Shown: in pieces, positions 1-8,566 of the stretch
Layout of the letters: the number at the start of each line of letters is the position of its first letter
Numbering within the stretch: position 1 is the first letter of the stretch
Assembly: GCA_937906635.1 (NCBI GenBank)
Contig: CALCYP010000082.1
Span: 1 to 15,758, forward strand
DNA: 15,758 nucleotides
Direction of reading: 5' to 3'
Source: an uncultured bacterium
GTDB lineage: Bacteria; Patescibacteriota; Gracilibacteria; Absconditabacterales; Absconditicoccaceae
Program-made: the position numbers and the translations under genes
Notes under the pieces: generated by a model
Databases searched by the model: none
Seen by the model: the letters and a program-made list of their open reading frames with translations, nothing else
What the model was told of the DNA's origin: nothing

Positions 1-1
1 A

Positions 2-226
2 TACCCAAATGAAAACTGATTTGAACGAGAACCAGCAATTACAATGCTACTTTTAAGAAAAAAATTCAAATATGTAGAAATTCCAATTCATTATCATGCA
101 AGAGATTTTGAAGAGTGAAAAAAAATAAAATGGCAAGACTGAATAAAAGCAATATTAACATTAATTAAATGGAAATTTAAAAAGATTAAGGACAATAAAA
201 TGCAATCAGGATTCGACTCGTTTTAA
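2..226 (+). CDS. Glycosyltransferase family 2, C-terminal fragment
   Basis: This is the last 74 codons of a gene that begins before the window; it ends at TAA. Read with UGA=Gly it contains EIPIHYHARDFEEGKKIKWQ followed by DGIKAILTLIKWKF. That is the typical C-terminal signature of GT2 glycosyltransferases of the dolichyl-phosphate mannosyltransferase / polyprenyl-phosphate sugar transferase type (consensus EVPisYy.Rt..EGKKI.w.DG..al..i.ky.f). Such enzymes transfer a sugar from a nucleotide donor to a lipid carrier or glycan at the inner face of the membrane. The catalytic N-terminal GT-A domain lies outside the window, so substrate and exact subfamily cannot be judged. Three in-frame TGA codons sit at glycine positions, including the conserved EGKK and QDG glycines. 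Confidence 0.8.
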
Positions 227-584
227 AAAAACAAGAACATATTCGAAAAATCTATTGCACCAAAAAATTTAATAAACCATAAATTCAATATACAAATATG
301 TAAAAAAATTTTTTAGTTTGTAATAATATCTAACATAATTAGTATATGTAGCAAATAGTCCGAGGATATTTTTGCATTGGGGAAAAAGAAAACAAATTAA
401 TATCATTGATTTATTTTTAGAATTAATTAATATCTATAACAGATTTATAAACAACAACAAAAAATTAAGCATGTATTTATTATGAGAAAATTTGATTTAA
501 TGATTAGAATATAATATTGCGGTTACACTTGATAAAATAAAAAAAGCAATAAAATATTTAGATCTACAAAAATAATATAAAAAT
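227..584. other. AT-rich intergenic region, no gene seen
   Basis: All frames on both strands are closed by frequent TAA/TAG, so no coding region survives even with UGA=Gly. The stretch is almost pure A/T. The only structure I see is a weak imperfect hairpin around 350-375 (GCAAATA...TATTTTTGC) and a possible -10 box TATAAT at 510-515 without a good -35. It separates the glycosyltransferase end from the next (+) transcription unit and may hold that unit's promoter. Confidence 0.5.
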
Positions 585-1685
585 ATGAAATCTTATGATG
601 ATTTTCGAGCAGAATTAAAATCAGCATATCCGATTACTCATTGAGAACTTAAACTTCCAATAGCAGTAAATTTGGAAAATTTTGATATTGATTTTGATAA
701 GTTAATAAAAAACTTAGACAATATCATGCAACAACTGTTTGCGAAAAAAGATCAAGCTAAAAAGATTTCAAAGACAGCATTTGCTTCGTGATTCACCGAC
801 CTTTTTACATGAGAGTTTACGTGAATTGTACGCTTTGACACAATGTTTAATCAAAATTGAGAATTAAAATTGGTTGAAGTAAATACAAAATGGCCAGATT
901 GATTATTGATGCATGATAACACATATTCAGCATTATTAGATAGAGAAAATAATAGAAATTTAGATTTATTTGTGGAATTGTTTGATAAAGAGGAATATAT
1001 ATTTATTATGTACGAAAATGCTTGATTTATTGACTCACATTTTCTGGAATATGAAAAAATAAAATCGAGATGATACAAAGTCTGAATTTGAACATTTGAT
1101 GATATTATTTTCAAGGATTGATTTGCATATTATCAAGAAAATAAAATCGATGTATTACGTTTTTCTGTGAGTCCATGAAGATTAACTGAAAATCAAATCA
1201 CATTGCTGAAAACAGCTAAATTAAAATACATCAACACTCCAGATTTAGCATCAATGTGAGATAAATCATTATTACAATGAGTCGAAAATGAGATGATTAT
1301 GAAAACATTTGTACTTGATGAAAGTATAAAAGATGAGGTAATCCAAAATAAGAATAATTATGTGATTAAACCAACAAATAAGGACGAATGAAATTGAGTT
1401 TATATTTGAATTGATTTATCACAATCAGAACGAGAAAGTCTGATTAACAAAAATATTTGAAAACAATATTTAGCACAAGAATACATTAAAGTTTCACCAA
1501 AAACTACACAAATATATTTAGATTGAGAAATTAAAAAATCAGAAGTTTACTATGATTGTTGCCCACATATTTTTTATAAAAACTGAAAGATGATTTGATG
1601 TGGACAAATTTTAGTTAGATATTCAAGAAATAAAATTGTAAATGTACTGAAATGATGAGGTATATGATATATGAAACAAGATTAA
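585..1685 (+). CDS. ATP-grasp-like ligase (circularly permuted / glutathionylspermidine-synthase-like)
   Basis: Protein of 366 aa when UGA is read as Gly. 24 glycines are TGA and only 2 are GGN. Residues 81-110 read IVRFDTMFNQNGELKLVEVN then TKWPDGLL, like the 'R.D.....G.lklvEvN...P.G' block of circularly permuted ATP-grasp proteins. Residues 258-275 (NYVIKPTNKDEGNGVYIGID) resemble the nucleotide-binding loop 'vlKP.....G.GV..G', and 296-300 (LAQEY) plus the C-terminal KGGGIGYM fit the closing strand. Such enzymes join a carboxylate to an amine or thiol with ATP. No substrate can be inferred. It lies 27 bp upstream of murA on the same strand, so co-transcription is likely. ATG was chosen because it is the first Met of the open frame; there is no Shine-Dalgarno. 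Similarity is by motif only, so the family call is moderate. Confidence 0.6.
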
Positions 1686-1712
1686 ATTTTTATATAAATA
1701 TTATTCAAAACA

Positions 1713-2945
1713 ATGTTTCAAATTTCCTATTCAAAATGATTGAGATGAGAAGTGAATATTTGAGCAAGTAAAAATGCATCATTGCCAATTGTGGCAGCAA
1801 ATTTTTTGCTTGATGAACCTGTTAATCTGACAAATAAACCAGATATTTTAGATTTGCAAGTTTTGGAAGAAATCTTTGAAGAAGCAAAAGAGAAATCAAA
1901 GGATTTTTTTGATTTAACAATGGAAAAGGCGACAAAAATTAGGACTTCAATTTTACTTATCCCATACTGATTATGTAAATATTGAAAAGTAAAATTTGTA
2001 TGAAGTGGAGGATGTAATATCTGAAAAAGACCACTCGATACATTCGATGATTGACTTGTAAAAGCTTGAATCAAAATAACAAACGAAGATTACAAGACAT
2101 ATGAAATTGTATGAAAGCCAAAGAAAAATATTATGATGCAAGAGTTCTCAGTGACTGCTATTGAAGCTCTTTTGACATATCTTACTTTTGCAAATAATTT
2201 TGACTACGAGATAAATATCTATCAAGTAGCAATCGAACCGCATGTCAGAAATTTAATAAAATTTTTGAATAATATTTGAGCGGATATAACTTTGAATACT
2301 GACCATACAATAGTAGTCAGACCATCAAAAATACAAATAAAAGAAAAAAATTTTACAATTATTTCGGACTATGTCGCTGCAGGTACATATTTTGCCATTT
2401 GAGCATGAGCTGACGATAGTGAAATTACTATCAAAAATGTAAATGTTGATGATCTATCGTCCATGTACAGCATTGCCGAGAGAATTTGAATTGATTTCAA
2501 AATATTAGATAAACACACAATCAAAGTCAATTCATTCAATAAAAAAAATTATAAATGAATTAAATTAGAAACTAGGATATTCCCATGATTTCCAACAGAT
2601 TTACAATCAATATTCGGAACATTACTAACACAAGCGAACTGAATTTCAAAAATATTCGAAACATTATTTGAATGAAGATTTGGATATTTGAACGAACTTG
2701 AAAATCTTTGAGCAAAATTGGAAATTTTAAATCCACATCAAGCACTCATTATTTGACCGACAAAATTAAGATGAAATTACGTTTCTTCTACAGATTTAAG
2801 ATGAGGATGAGCGATGGTATTGGCTTGAATTATGGCTCAATGAACTACAAATATTATGAATGAAAAAATAATTTTGAGATGATACGAAAATATAGTTCAA
2901 AATCTTCAAAATATCTGAGTAAATATCAAACAGATAGATAATTAG
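1713..2945 (+). CDS. murA: UDP-N-acetylglucosamine 1-carboxyvinyltransferase MurA
   Basis: 410 aa, close to the usual ~420. MurA transfers enolpyruvate from PEP to UDP-GlcNAc, the first committed step of peptidoglycan synthesis, in the cytoplasm. Visible signatures: N-terminal GASKNASLPI (Lys20/Asn21, the PEP/UDP-GlcNAc contacts), RTSILLIPYG (77-86), the catalytic loop VGSGGCNIGKRPLD with the nucleophile Cys at 101 and Arg at 106, PGFPTDLQS with the catalytic Asp, and the C-terminal DLRGGGAMVLAGIMAQG and RGYENI blocks. The two EPSP-synthase-like halves are both complete. Many glycines are TGA. A plain ATG without Shine-Dalgarno starts the gene 27 bp after the ATP-grasp gene. The stop TAG is followed directly, with no spare base, by a palindromic element that also supplies a terminator-like hairpin. 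Having Cys rather than Asp at 101 predicts fosfomycin sensitivity. Confidence 0.95.
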
Positions 2946-3058
2946 AAATCACCCCAAACCCCTCCTTGAAAAGGAGGGGCTTCTTGTTTCTATGTAATAT
3001 TCCCTCTCTTTATCGCCGTGCCCGGCTCTAGCAGGGAAGATGGGGCAGGGGGTGATTT
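2946..3058. repeat. 113-bp palindromic element with 10-bp terminal inverted repeats
   Basis: The element starts at the base after the murA stop and is bounded by perfect 10-bp inverted repeats AAATCACCCC (2946-2955) and GGGGTGATTT (3049-3058). Inside are a strong hairpin CCCCTCCTT-gaa-AAGGAGGGG (2959-2979) and a GC-rich core (about 3016-3040) reading CCGTGCCCGGCT then AGCAGGGAAG. The same core recurs at 15182-15205, and a diverged version is at 6721-6756. It is much richer in G/C than its surroundings. It behaves like a non-autonomous MITE or REP-like element; no open frame fits in it. Confidence 0.75.
2959..2990 (+). terminator. Hairpin after murA, probable terminator
   Basis: A perfect 9-bp stem CCCCTCCTT/AAGGAGGGG with a 3-base loop is followed by a T-rich but interrupted tract (cttcttgtttct). 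It lies 14 bases past the murA stop and belongs to the palindromic element, so termination may be a by-product of the insertion. Confidence 0.5.
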
Positions 3059-3073
3059 ATATAAAATAATACT

Positions 3074-3733
3074 ATGACACGAATAACTGAAAATATATGA
3101 AATAATCAATTCTGCTTCAATCAAGTAAAAAATCCAAAAGTTTGGATAGCAGACATGATTGAATGAACCGCACAAGATCTTGAAATCTGAGAGAATACAG
3201 TTTTTCGTGAAATGAGAAATTGAAAAGTAGTAGAATATAGATGATTAAAAAATTTTATCCATATAAAAAGCAATAATCAATCAATATATATTTTTGATAA
3301 CCACAATCATGCTCTGAAATATCGAATTGAAGAATACAAAAATTGAAATATTCCATTTTGATTCAATTTAATTCATATCGATCAGCACACAGATATGAAT
3401 CAAAGTGAATTTGAACTTGATTTAGAAAATCCAAATCTTGATGTTTACAATGTCTGAAATTTCATTCAACCTGCAATTAGATCGTGACTTATTAATCAAG
3501 TCGAGCAAATTAATACAGAATACAAATTACTAAACTTCCAAACAAACGAAAAAGATTTAATTCTCGATATTGATTTAGATTTTCGAGCACCAGAAATGAG
3601 TATAGAAAAATATTCTGAAACCATCGAAAAGACAAAGAATTTAATTTCAAAAAGCAGAGTAGTAACTATAGCAACCTCACCATATTTTCTAGATCAGAAT
3701 CTAGCAATAAAAATTTGTAAAGATTTATTGTAA
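3074..3733 (+). CDS. UPF0489 family protein, arginase-fold metal hydrolase
   Basis: 219 aa. Three motif blocks typical of UPF0489 and of the arginase/deacetylase metal site are visible in order: FDNHNHALKYR (74-84), LIHIDQHTDM (99-108; His-x-Asp-x-x-His-x-Asp) and LILDIDLDFRAPEM (162-175; Asp-x-Asp-x-Asp). Together they would bind a two-metal, probably Mn(II), cluster. NVGNFIQPAIRSGLI (126-140) is also family-typical. Known members include a peptide arginase that turns arginine into ornithine in ribosomal peptides; most others have no assigned substrate. There is no signal peptide, so it should be cytoplasmic. It follows murA after the 113-bp element on the same strand. ATG at 3074 is the first start in the open frame. 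Glycines are mainly TGA. Substrate unknown. Confidence 0.75.
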
Positions 3734-3749
3734 AAAAGTCCTCAAAAAT

Positions 3750-3777
3750 TTGACAAAATTAATTTTTTATATATAAT
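3750..3777 (+). promoter_or_regulatory. Consensus sigma-70 promoter before the 283-aa gene
   Basis: TTGACA (3750-3755), 16-bp spacer, TATAAT (3772-3777): both boxes match the consensus perfectly. The predicted start of transcription is near 3784, giving a leader of about 33 nt without a Shine-Dalgarno site. It is the best promoter in the window and suggests that the next gene is strongly transcribed on its own. Confidence 0.75.
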
Positions 3778-3816
3778 GTATATATGAAAAATTTTTTACA
3801 TTTTAACTAACAAAAA

Positions 3817-4668
3817 ATGACAACAATTAACACACCTACGGGTTGAGATGAAAAATTAGAGTCTCGATTAAAATGATTATCAATTGGAGAAAAAGAAAAA
3901 ATTCTAAAAATTTTGAATAAAGATAAACAAGATAATGAAGACAATGATGAAAAAATTTTAGATCCAGAACTTAATATAAAAGAAGACGATTACTGGGATG
4001 TAAAAGTAAATAAAATTATTAAAAAATTATGACAAAATGATGAGTCTTTTTGGAAAATATATGACATATTGAAAAATAATGATAAATTTTCTCCCCACAA
4101 ATTATGACTGGATTTTGGTTCAAAAACGCTATCATTAGATACAGCTAAAAAACTAATCAAAAACATTAATGAAAAAAAATGTAGTGAGGAACGATTAGTT
4201 TTTATACTATATAACAGTAAATGTTTTGAAAATGTCGACGATAATGAAATTATTGACTTCTTTGTAGCACATGCAGATGAGAACAAAATACGAATAAGTA
4301 GTTTAGTACAAAATTTAACTAGTGTTGAAAAACAAAAATATCTTTTTGATGAACTTTTAAAAATTTGAGATTGGAGAAGTGCTTTAGGATCGTGTATGTG
4401 GGCCGGTTGAATAAAAGGTCGAAAATGAATAGATTTGTGAGAATGAATAGATCCATATTATTATTTATTTGAAAGCATAGTTGCAAAATGAGATACTAAA
4501 GTAATTCTTGATATTTGAAAATTTTTTATAAGTTGAGGATATAAGACACCTCAACATGTTTACAAACTAATGGAAACTCTTAAAAAATACTGAAAAACAG
4601 ATGAAATAGAAGTATTAACTAAATACAAAGAGGAGTTAAGAAATAAAAACACTGAAAAAGACCAGTAA
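3817..4668 (+). CDS. Hypothetical protein, 283 aa, charged and mostly helical
   Basis: I do not recognise this protein. With UGA=Gly it is one uninterrupted frame of 283 codons. Residues 1-60 are very charged and probably disordered (Lys/Asp/Glu/Asn runs). The remainder looks like a series of amphipathic helices, which might be helical repeats, around FWKIYDILKNND, DTAKKLIKNINEK, NEIIDFFVAHADE, SVEKQKYLFDELLKI and VYKLMETLKKYGKTDEIEVL. A glycine-rich stretch (WAGGIKGRKGIDLGEGIDPY) is in the second half. No signal peptide or membrane segment is seen, so it should be cytoplasmic. It has a perfect promoter and its own terminator, hence is a single-gene unit. The first ATG of the frame was used. 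Function not assigned. Confidence 0.8.
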
Positions 4669-4692
4669 CAACAAAGTTCACTGGCTTTTTTA
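4656..4692 (+). terminator. Rho-independent terminator overlapping the stop codon
   Basis: CCAGT (4662-4666) pairs with ACTGG (4680-4684), the stem being extendable, and a T-run (cttttttatt) follows. The left arm contains the last codon and part of the TAA stop of the 283-aa gene. Confidence 0.7.
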
Positions 4693-4708
4693 TTATAAAA
4701 TTTATTGG

Positions 4709-4757
4709 CATCAGCCATCAGCTATTAGCTATCAGCTATTAGCCATCAGCCATTAGC
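4709..4757. repeat. Seven tandem heptamers YATYAGC
   Basis: Seven perfect-length 7-bp units (catcagc, catcagc, tattagc, tatcagc, tattagc, catcagc, cattagc) run without gaps between the 283-aa gene terminator and the gyrB stop codon. Variation is confined to two pyrimidine positions. This is a typical short tandem repeat, not a CRISPR array. Confidence 0.85.
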
Positions 4758-4761
4758 TAAA

Positions 4762-6657
4762 CTAAATATCCATATTCTTTACAGACTTTGCATGAGTAAG
4801 GATGAAATGTTTCCTTGAAAGTACATCTTCACCCATCAAAATCCTAAACAATCTGTCTGCCTCCTCAGCATCTTCGATGCTTACTTGATTCAATCTCCTA
4901 TTGTTTGGATCCATTGTCGTTGTCCATAGTTGCTCGGCATTCATTTCTCATAGACCTTTATATCTTTGTACCTCAGTTTTTTCTGGATCAAATCAGTGAT
5001 CTGCTGGAGTCTCTTCTTCTCTATAGATGTATTTTTCAGTTTTTCATTGTGAGAATTTATATATTGGAGGACAAGCAGCAAATAAATGTCCATTTTCAAT
5101 CAAAGGTCTCATAAATCTAAAGAAGAATGTGAATAATAATGTCCTAATATGTGCTCAGTCAACATCGGCATCGGTCATTATTATGATTCTTTGATATCTC
5201 AAATTGTGTTCATCATAGCTCTCTTTTATTCAAGCTCAAATAGCAGTGATCAAGCTTTTTATTTCTTGGTTTGTCATAATCCTTTGCATTGCGGCTTGCT
5301 CTGTATTCAGAATTTTTCATCTCAATGGCAAGATAGCTTGATACATACTATCACGACCAGATTTAGCACTTCAACCAGCAGAATCTCCCTCGACTATAAA
5401 TAATTCTGTTCACTCCATTCACTTTTTTCCACAATCAGCCAATTTTCATGGTAAAACTCAACCAGCAATTACATTTTTTCTCAAAATAGTCTCTTTTGCA
5501 AGTTTTGCGGCTAATCTTGCTCTTGCAGCCAAATTAATTTTATCAAATATCTTATCAAAAGCCGATTCATCTTTTTTAAACTCTTCTATCAAATAATCAT
5601 AAACAACTTTTTCAACTTCTCATCTCACATAAGCATTTCAAAGTCTTCACTTTGTCTGTCATTCAAATTGTGGCTCAGGGATTTTTACATTTACAATCGC
5701 ATATAATCCATCAGTCACATCACTGTTTTGGAATTCTCATATTTTCTTGTCGATTTTATCTTTTTCTTTTCAAATCTCATTCATAGCATTCAAAAGAGCA
5801 GATTTGAATCACAAAACATGAGTTCATCAATCTCTCGTTGGGATATTATTTACAAAAGAGAGCGTGTTATCATTACTAGAGTTTGTAAATTGGAAAGCAA
5901 TTTCTACAAGACAATCATTTCATTCGACATTCATATATTGAGGTGTCGAAAGTCTTTGTTGATTTCAAACCAAATTATTTAACCATGTTTTCAGTCATCA
6001 TTCATAGAAGAATCTATTTTTTGTTCATTCTTTTTCATCAATAAATGTGAAAGCTACACCAGGAGTCAAATAAGCACATTGCTTATTCCTTGCAATTTCC
6101 GTACTTCCAGAGAATTCTATAGTATCGAAAATTGTTTTGTCTGGCAAGAATGAAACGATAGTTCAAGTCCTATCTGTATCTCAAATTATTTCCAATTCAG
6201 TTTGTGGAATTCATTTTTCATATCTTTGTCTGTAAATATGACCATTTTTGTGTACAGTAACTTCCAACCATTCAGACAAAGCATTTACTACTGATGCTCA
6301 AACTCAGTGCAATCATCATGAAACTTTATACACTGATTTATCAAATTTTCATCCAGCATGTAATACAGTATAAACCGTTTCAACAGCAGATTTACCAGTT
6401 TTTGGATGTTTGTCCACTGGAATTCATCTTCAGTCATCGTAAACTGTCACAGAATTGTCTTTGTGCAAAATTGTAGTAATATGATGACAAAATCCTGCCA
6501 AAGCCTCATCTACAGAATTATCCACAATTTCTTGTATCATGTGGTGTAATCATTTGATATCCGTTGATCAGATATACATTCAAGGTCTTTGTCTTACAGG
6601 TTCCAATCATTCCAATACTCTAATATTGGATGCATCATAATTTGTGTTGTCAGTCAT
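4762..6657 (-). CDS. gyrB: DNA gyrase subunit B
   Basis: 631 aa, usual length for GyrB. It is the ATPase and Toprim subunit of gyrase, which introduces negative supercoils together with GyrA. The N-terminal GHKL ATPase shows RVLEGLEPVRQRPGMYIGST (13-32), EIVDNSVDEA (43-52), DDGRGIP (74-80) and GGLHGVGASVVNALS. The Toprim part shows ELFIVEGDSAGGSAKSGRD, LPLRGKILNTE and IIIMTDADVDGAHIRTLL. The C-terminus reads KGLGEMNAEQLWTTTMDP and ends AKSVKNMDI, favouring GyrB over ParE. TGA is used at many invariant glycines. The start ATG at 6657 is preceded 6 nt upstream by a -10-like TATAAA, so the mRNA may be leaderless. gyrA is not in the window. Confidence 0.96.
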
Positions 6658-6663
6658 TTAATC

Positions 6664-6669
6664 TTTATA
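6664..6669 (-). promoter_or_regulatory. -10 box for gyrB, leaderless arrangement
   Basis: On the minus strand TATAAA-GATTAA-ATG places the -10 box only 6 nt before the gyrB start. The same arrangement (TATAAA-AGATTA-ATG) precedes lepA at 14619. No clear -35 box is seen. Transcription would begin at or next to the A of the ATG. Confidence 0.5.
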
Positions 6670-6685
6670 ATAACTAAATTAATCA

Positions 6686-6796
6686 TGTCATTCTGAGGAG
6701 CTTTGCGACGAAGAATCTTGTCCTCCTTTATCGATATGAGGCCCACTTTAGCAGGAGTGGATTTTTTTAAGATTCTTCACTTCGTTCAGAATGGCA
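6686..6796. repeat. Palindromic element with nested inverted repeats
   Basis: Outer arms TGTCATTCTGA (6686-6696) and TTCAGAATGGCA (6785-6796) pair with one mismatch. Inner arms GAAGAATCTT (6710-6719) and AAGATTCTTC (6769-6778) pair perfectly. The centre (6721-6756: TCCTCCTTTATCG...CCACTTTAGCAGGAGTGG) resembles the core of the elements at 2946 and 15171. The arms are of the CATTCTGA...GAAGAATCT type that I know as dispersed repeats in many unrelated genomes. No coding capacity. Confidence 0.7.
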
Positions 6797-6810
6797 CATA
6801 TCTATATTTT

Positions 6811-6922
6811 GTCCCCCTTTATTGAAAGGGGGTGGCCGTAAGGCCAGGGGATTTTTTAGAGTATATTTAGTTTAAAAATCCTCAGTCTTCGCTACGCTCA
6901 GCCAGCTCCTTTAAAAAGGAGC
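6811..6922. repeat. Second palindromic element, downstream of rpoD
   Basis: Contains three hairpins: CCCCCTTT-attg-AAAGGGGG (6813-6832), GGCC-gtaa-GGCC (6834-6845) and GCTCCTTT-aa-AAAGGAGC (6905-6922). GATTTTTT and AAAAATC segments between them form a further inverted pair. The last hairpin is a sister of GCCCCTTT-aa-AAAGGGGC at 15663-15680. It lies 8 bases beyond the rpoD stop and could serve as the rpoD (minus strand) and gyrB-upstream boundary. Confidence 0.65.
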
Positions 6923-6929
6923 ACAACTA

Positions 6930-8225
6930 TTAATAATCATCATCTTCTGCTTCAGAAAGATACTCTTGATAAGCGTAATCTACATTTTCATCATCGTCAT
7001 CATCATAATCACGAGATTCTACCTTTTTTACTCTTTTTCATTTATTTCTTTTTCACATTTTTTCCAATTCTTCAATTTTAGCTACATCATCCTCAATTCA
7101 AAGCATCTTTTGCAATCATTCATGATCTTTCAATTTTTGGATAACTTTTTGCTCAATTTGTCTAACTCTTTCACGAGTTACATCAAATTCTTCTCAAACT
7201 TGCTCCAAAGTATATTTTGGTCAATCAATTCCATATCTCATTTTGATAATTTTAGCTTCTCTATCATCCAGCATTCATAATATCATTTCCAAATTTTGTC
7301 TCAGTTTATTTTTTTCTGCAAATTGATCTGGTCTAAGAGTATTTGAGTCTTCAAGCAAATCAGCTAAAGTATCTCTTCATTCATCTCAAACTTCTCTATC
7401 CAAAGATACATTTCCAAAAATTACTTCTTCAAGCTTTTTTATCTTTTTGATTGGAAAATTCAATTCTTTTCATATTTCCTTACTTGTTGGCTCTCTACCA
7501 AATTTCTGAAATAACAATTGATATGTCTTATTATAACTATTGATTTCATCAATCAAATGCACAGGAATTCTAACATTTTTCGTCATATCAGCTATTGCTT
7601 TTGTGATAGATTGTTTAATCCACCAAGTAGCATAAGTTGAAAACTTAAATTCTTTATCAGGATCAAATTTTTCAATAGCTTTTATCAATCAAATATTTCA
7701 TTCCTGAATTAAATCAGAAAAACTCAACCTACTTCCAAAGAATCTCTTTGCAATACTAATTACCAACCTCAAATTTGATTCAATTAACTGTTTCTTTGCT
7801 TCTTCATCTCATTTTTTTATTTTTCTTGCAATTTCTCTTTCCTCTTCTCAACTCAAAAGTGGGATTTTTGAAATATCATTGAAATACAATTTTATATAAT
7901 CTTTGAACTGTTTGTCATTTGTTTTGTACGTATTGTCATACAATTCAATTTTTCATAATTTCGTCTCTTTTACCAATTCTTTTGACTCTATTTCCAATAC
8001 TTCTTCAATAGTAAGGATTTTTATACTCAACTTATCAGCTAAATCATAGAATTTCTCCAACAATTTAGCACTTTGATCCATATCATCGATTTCAGAGATT
8101 ATATCTTCTTCACTTACACTTCATGTCTGAAATCATTTATTTAACAATAATTGTAATGGTTTTGTTAATTCTGAAATATCATCTTGAAACTTTTCTCGTA
8201 ATTGTTGCTTAATTTTTGTAGCCAT
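6930..8225 (-). CDS. rpoD: Primary RNA polymerase sigma factor RpoD with acidic C-terminal tail
   Basis: 431 aa. The housekeeping sigma factor directs RNA polymerase to -10/-35 promoters. Residues 1-90 look like a region 1.1 domain. Region 1.2 is at about 105-140. Region 2 (150-220) has NLRLVISIAKRFFGSRLSFS, DLIQEGNIGL and FKFSTYATWWIKQSI. Region 3 is at 225-300. Region 4 (305-375) ends with FDVTRERVRQIEQKVIQKLK, the -35 reading helix. Unusually the protein continues for some 55 residues: a Lys/Arg stretch (GKRNKGKRVKK) and then an acidic end with five consecutive Asp and a final EAEDDDY. Primary sigmas normally stop soon after region 4. TGA codes for the glycines of region 2. A good promoter lies just upstream. 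Confidence 0.95.
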
Positions 8226-8237
8226 GTATTGTAATAA

Positions 8238-8266
8238 AATATAAAAAACAACAAATTTTAAAACAA
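8238..8266 (-). promoter_or_regulatory. Promoter for rpoD
   Basis: On the minus strand TTGTTT (8266-8261), 17-bp spacer, TATATT (8243-8238). The -10 ends 12 nt before the ATG, so the leader would be about 5 nt. The -35 lies inside the sequence that is repeated at 11523 in front of mscS (there TTGTCT). Confidence 0.55.
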
Positions 8267-8566
8267 TAAAAAAACCACTTCGATATTTCAAGTATATATG
8301 AAAATTAACAGAAATATCAAGGTAAATTTATTTTATAAAATTGTATTGAAATTCAAAAAATTTTTGATATAAGAGCACCCCACAATAGTGGGAAATAAAC
8401 AAAATGTTAAACAAAAAAATTTTAAAGCTATGTTAAAGTATTTTAAAGCTTTTGCAATGTTAGCAATCATTGCACTTGGTGTTTTGACAGTATCATGTCA
8501 AAAAGAAGATTTGACCTCAACCGGAAAAGTGGAAACTTTCACTTTGAACGGTACTGCTGATTCTAC
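8255..8566 (+). repeat. Direct repeat, copy 1: CHAP gene upstream region plus signal-peptide coding part
   Basis: This 312-bp stretch matches 11523-11834, also 312 bp. The left edge is identical in 25 of 26 bases (8255-8280). A 59-base run (8465-8523 against 11733-11791) is completely identical and covers the lipobox and the export-signal codons. Similarity is lower between the two blocks and collapses after about 8566. It marks the shared 5' part of the duplicated cassette. Confidence 0.85.
8346..8373 (+). promoter_or_regulatory. Putative promoter of the first CHAP gene
   Basis: TTGAAA (8346-8351), 16-bp spacer, TATAAG (8368-8373), 14 nt before the GTG start. The second copy has TTGAAT-15-TATAGG at 11616-11642. 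Conservation in both copies supports it. An 8-bp inverted repeat GATATTTC/GAAATATC (8282-8289, 8311-8318) just upstream exists only in this copy and could be an operator. Confidence 0.45.

Noticed and set aside
227..584. Short code-25 ORFs and a tRNA
   Set aside because: All frames have TAA/TAG within about 25 codons, and no cloverleaf or TTCRANY arm is visible here or elsewhere in the window.
4709..4757. CRISPR array
   Set aside because: The units are only 7 bp and abut without spacers, and no cas gene is near.
8430..8432. ATG at codon 15 as the start of CHAP copy 1
   Set aside because: It would give a more ordinary signal peptide, but the preceding 14 codons align between the copies (GTG against ATG at the first codon), so the upstream start was kept. 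The question is not settled.
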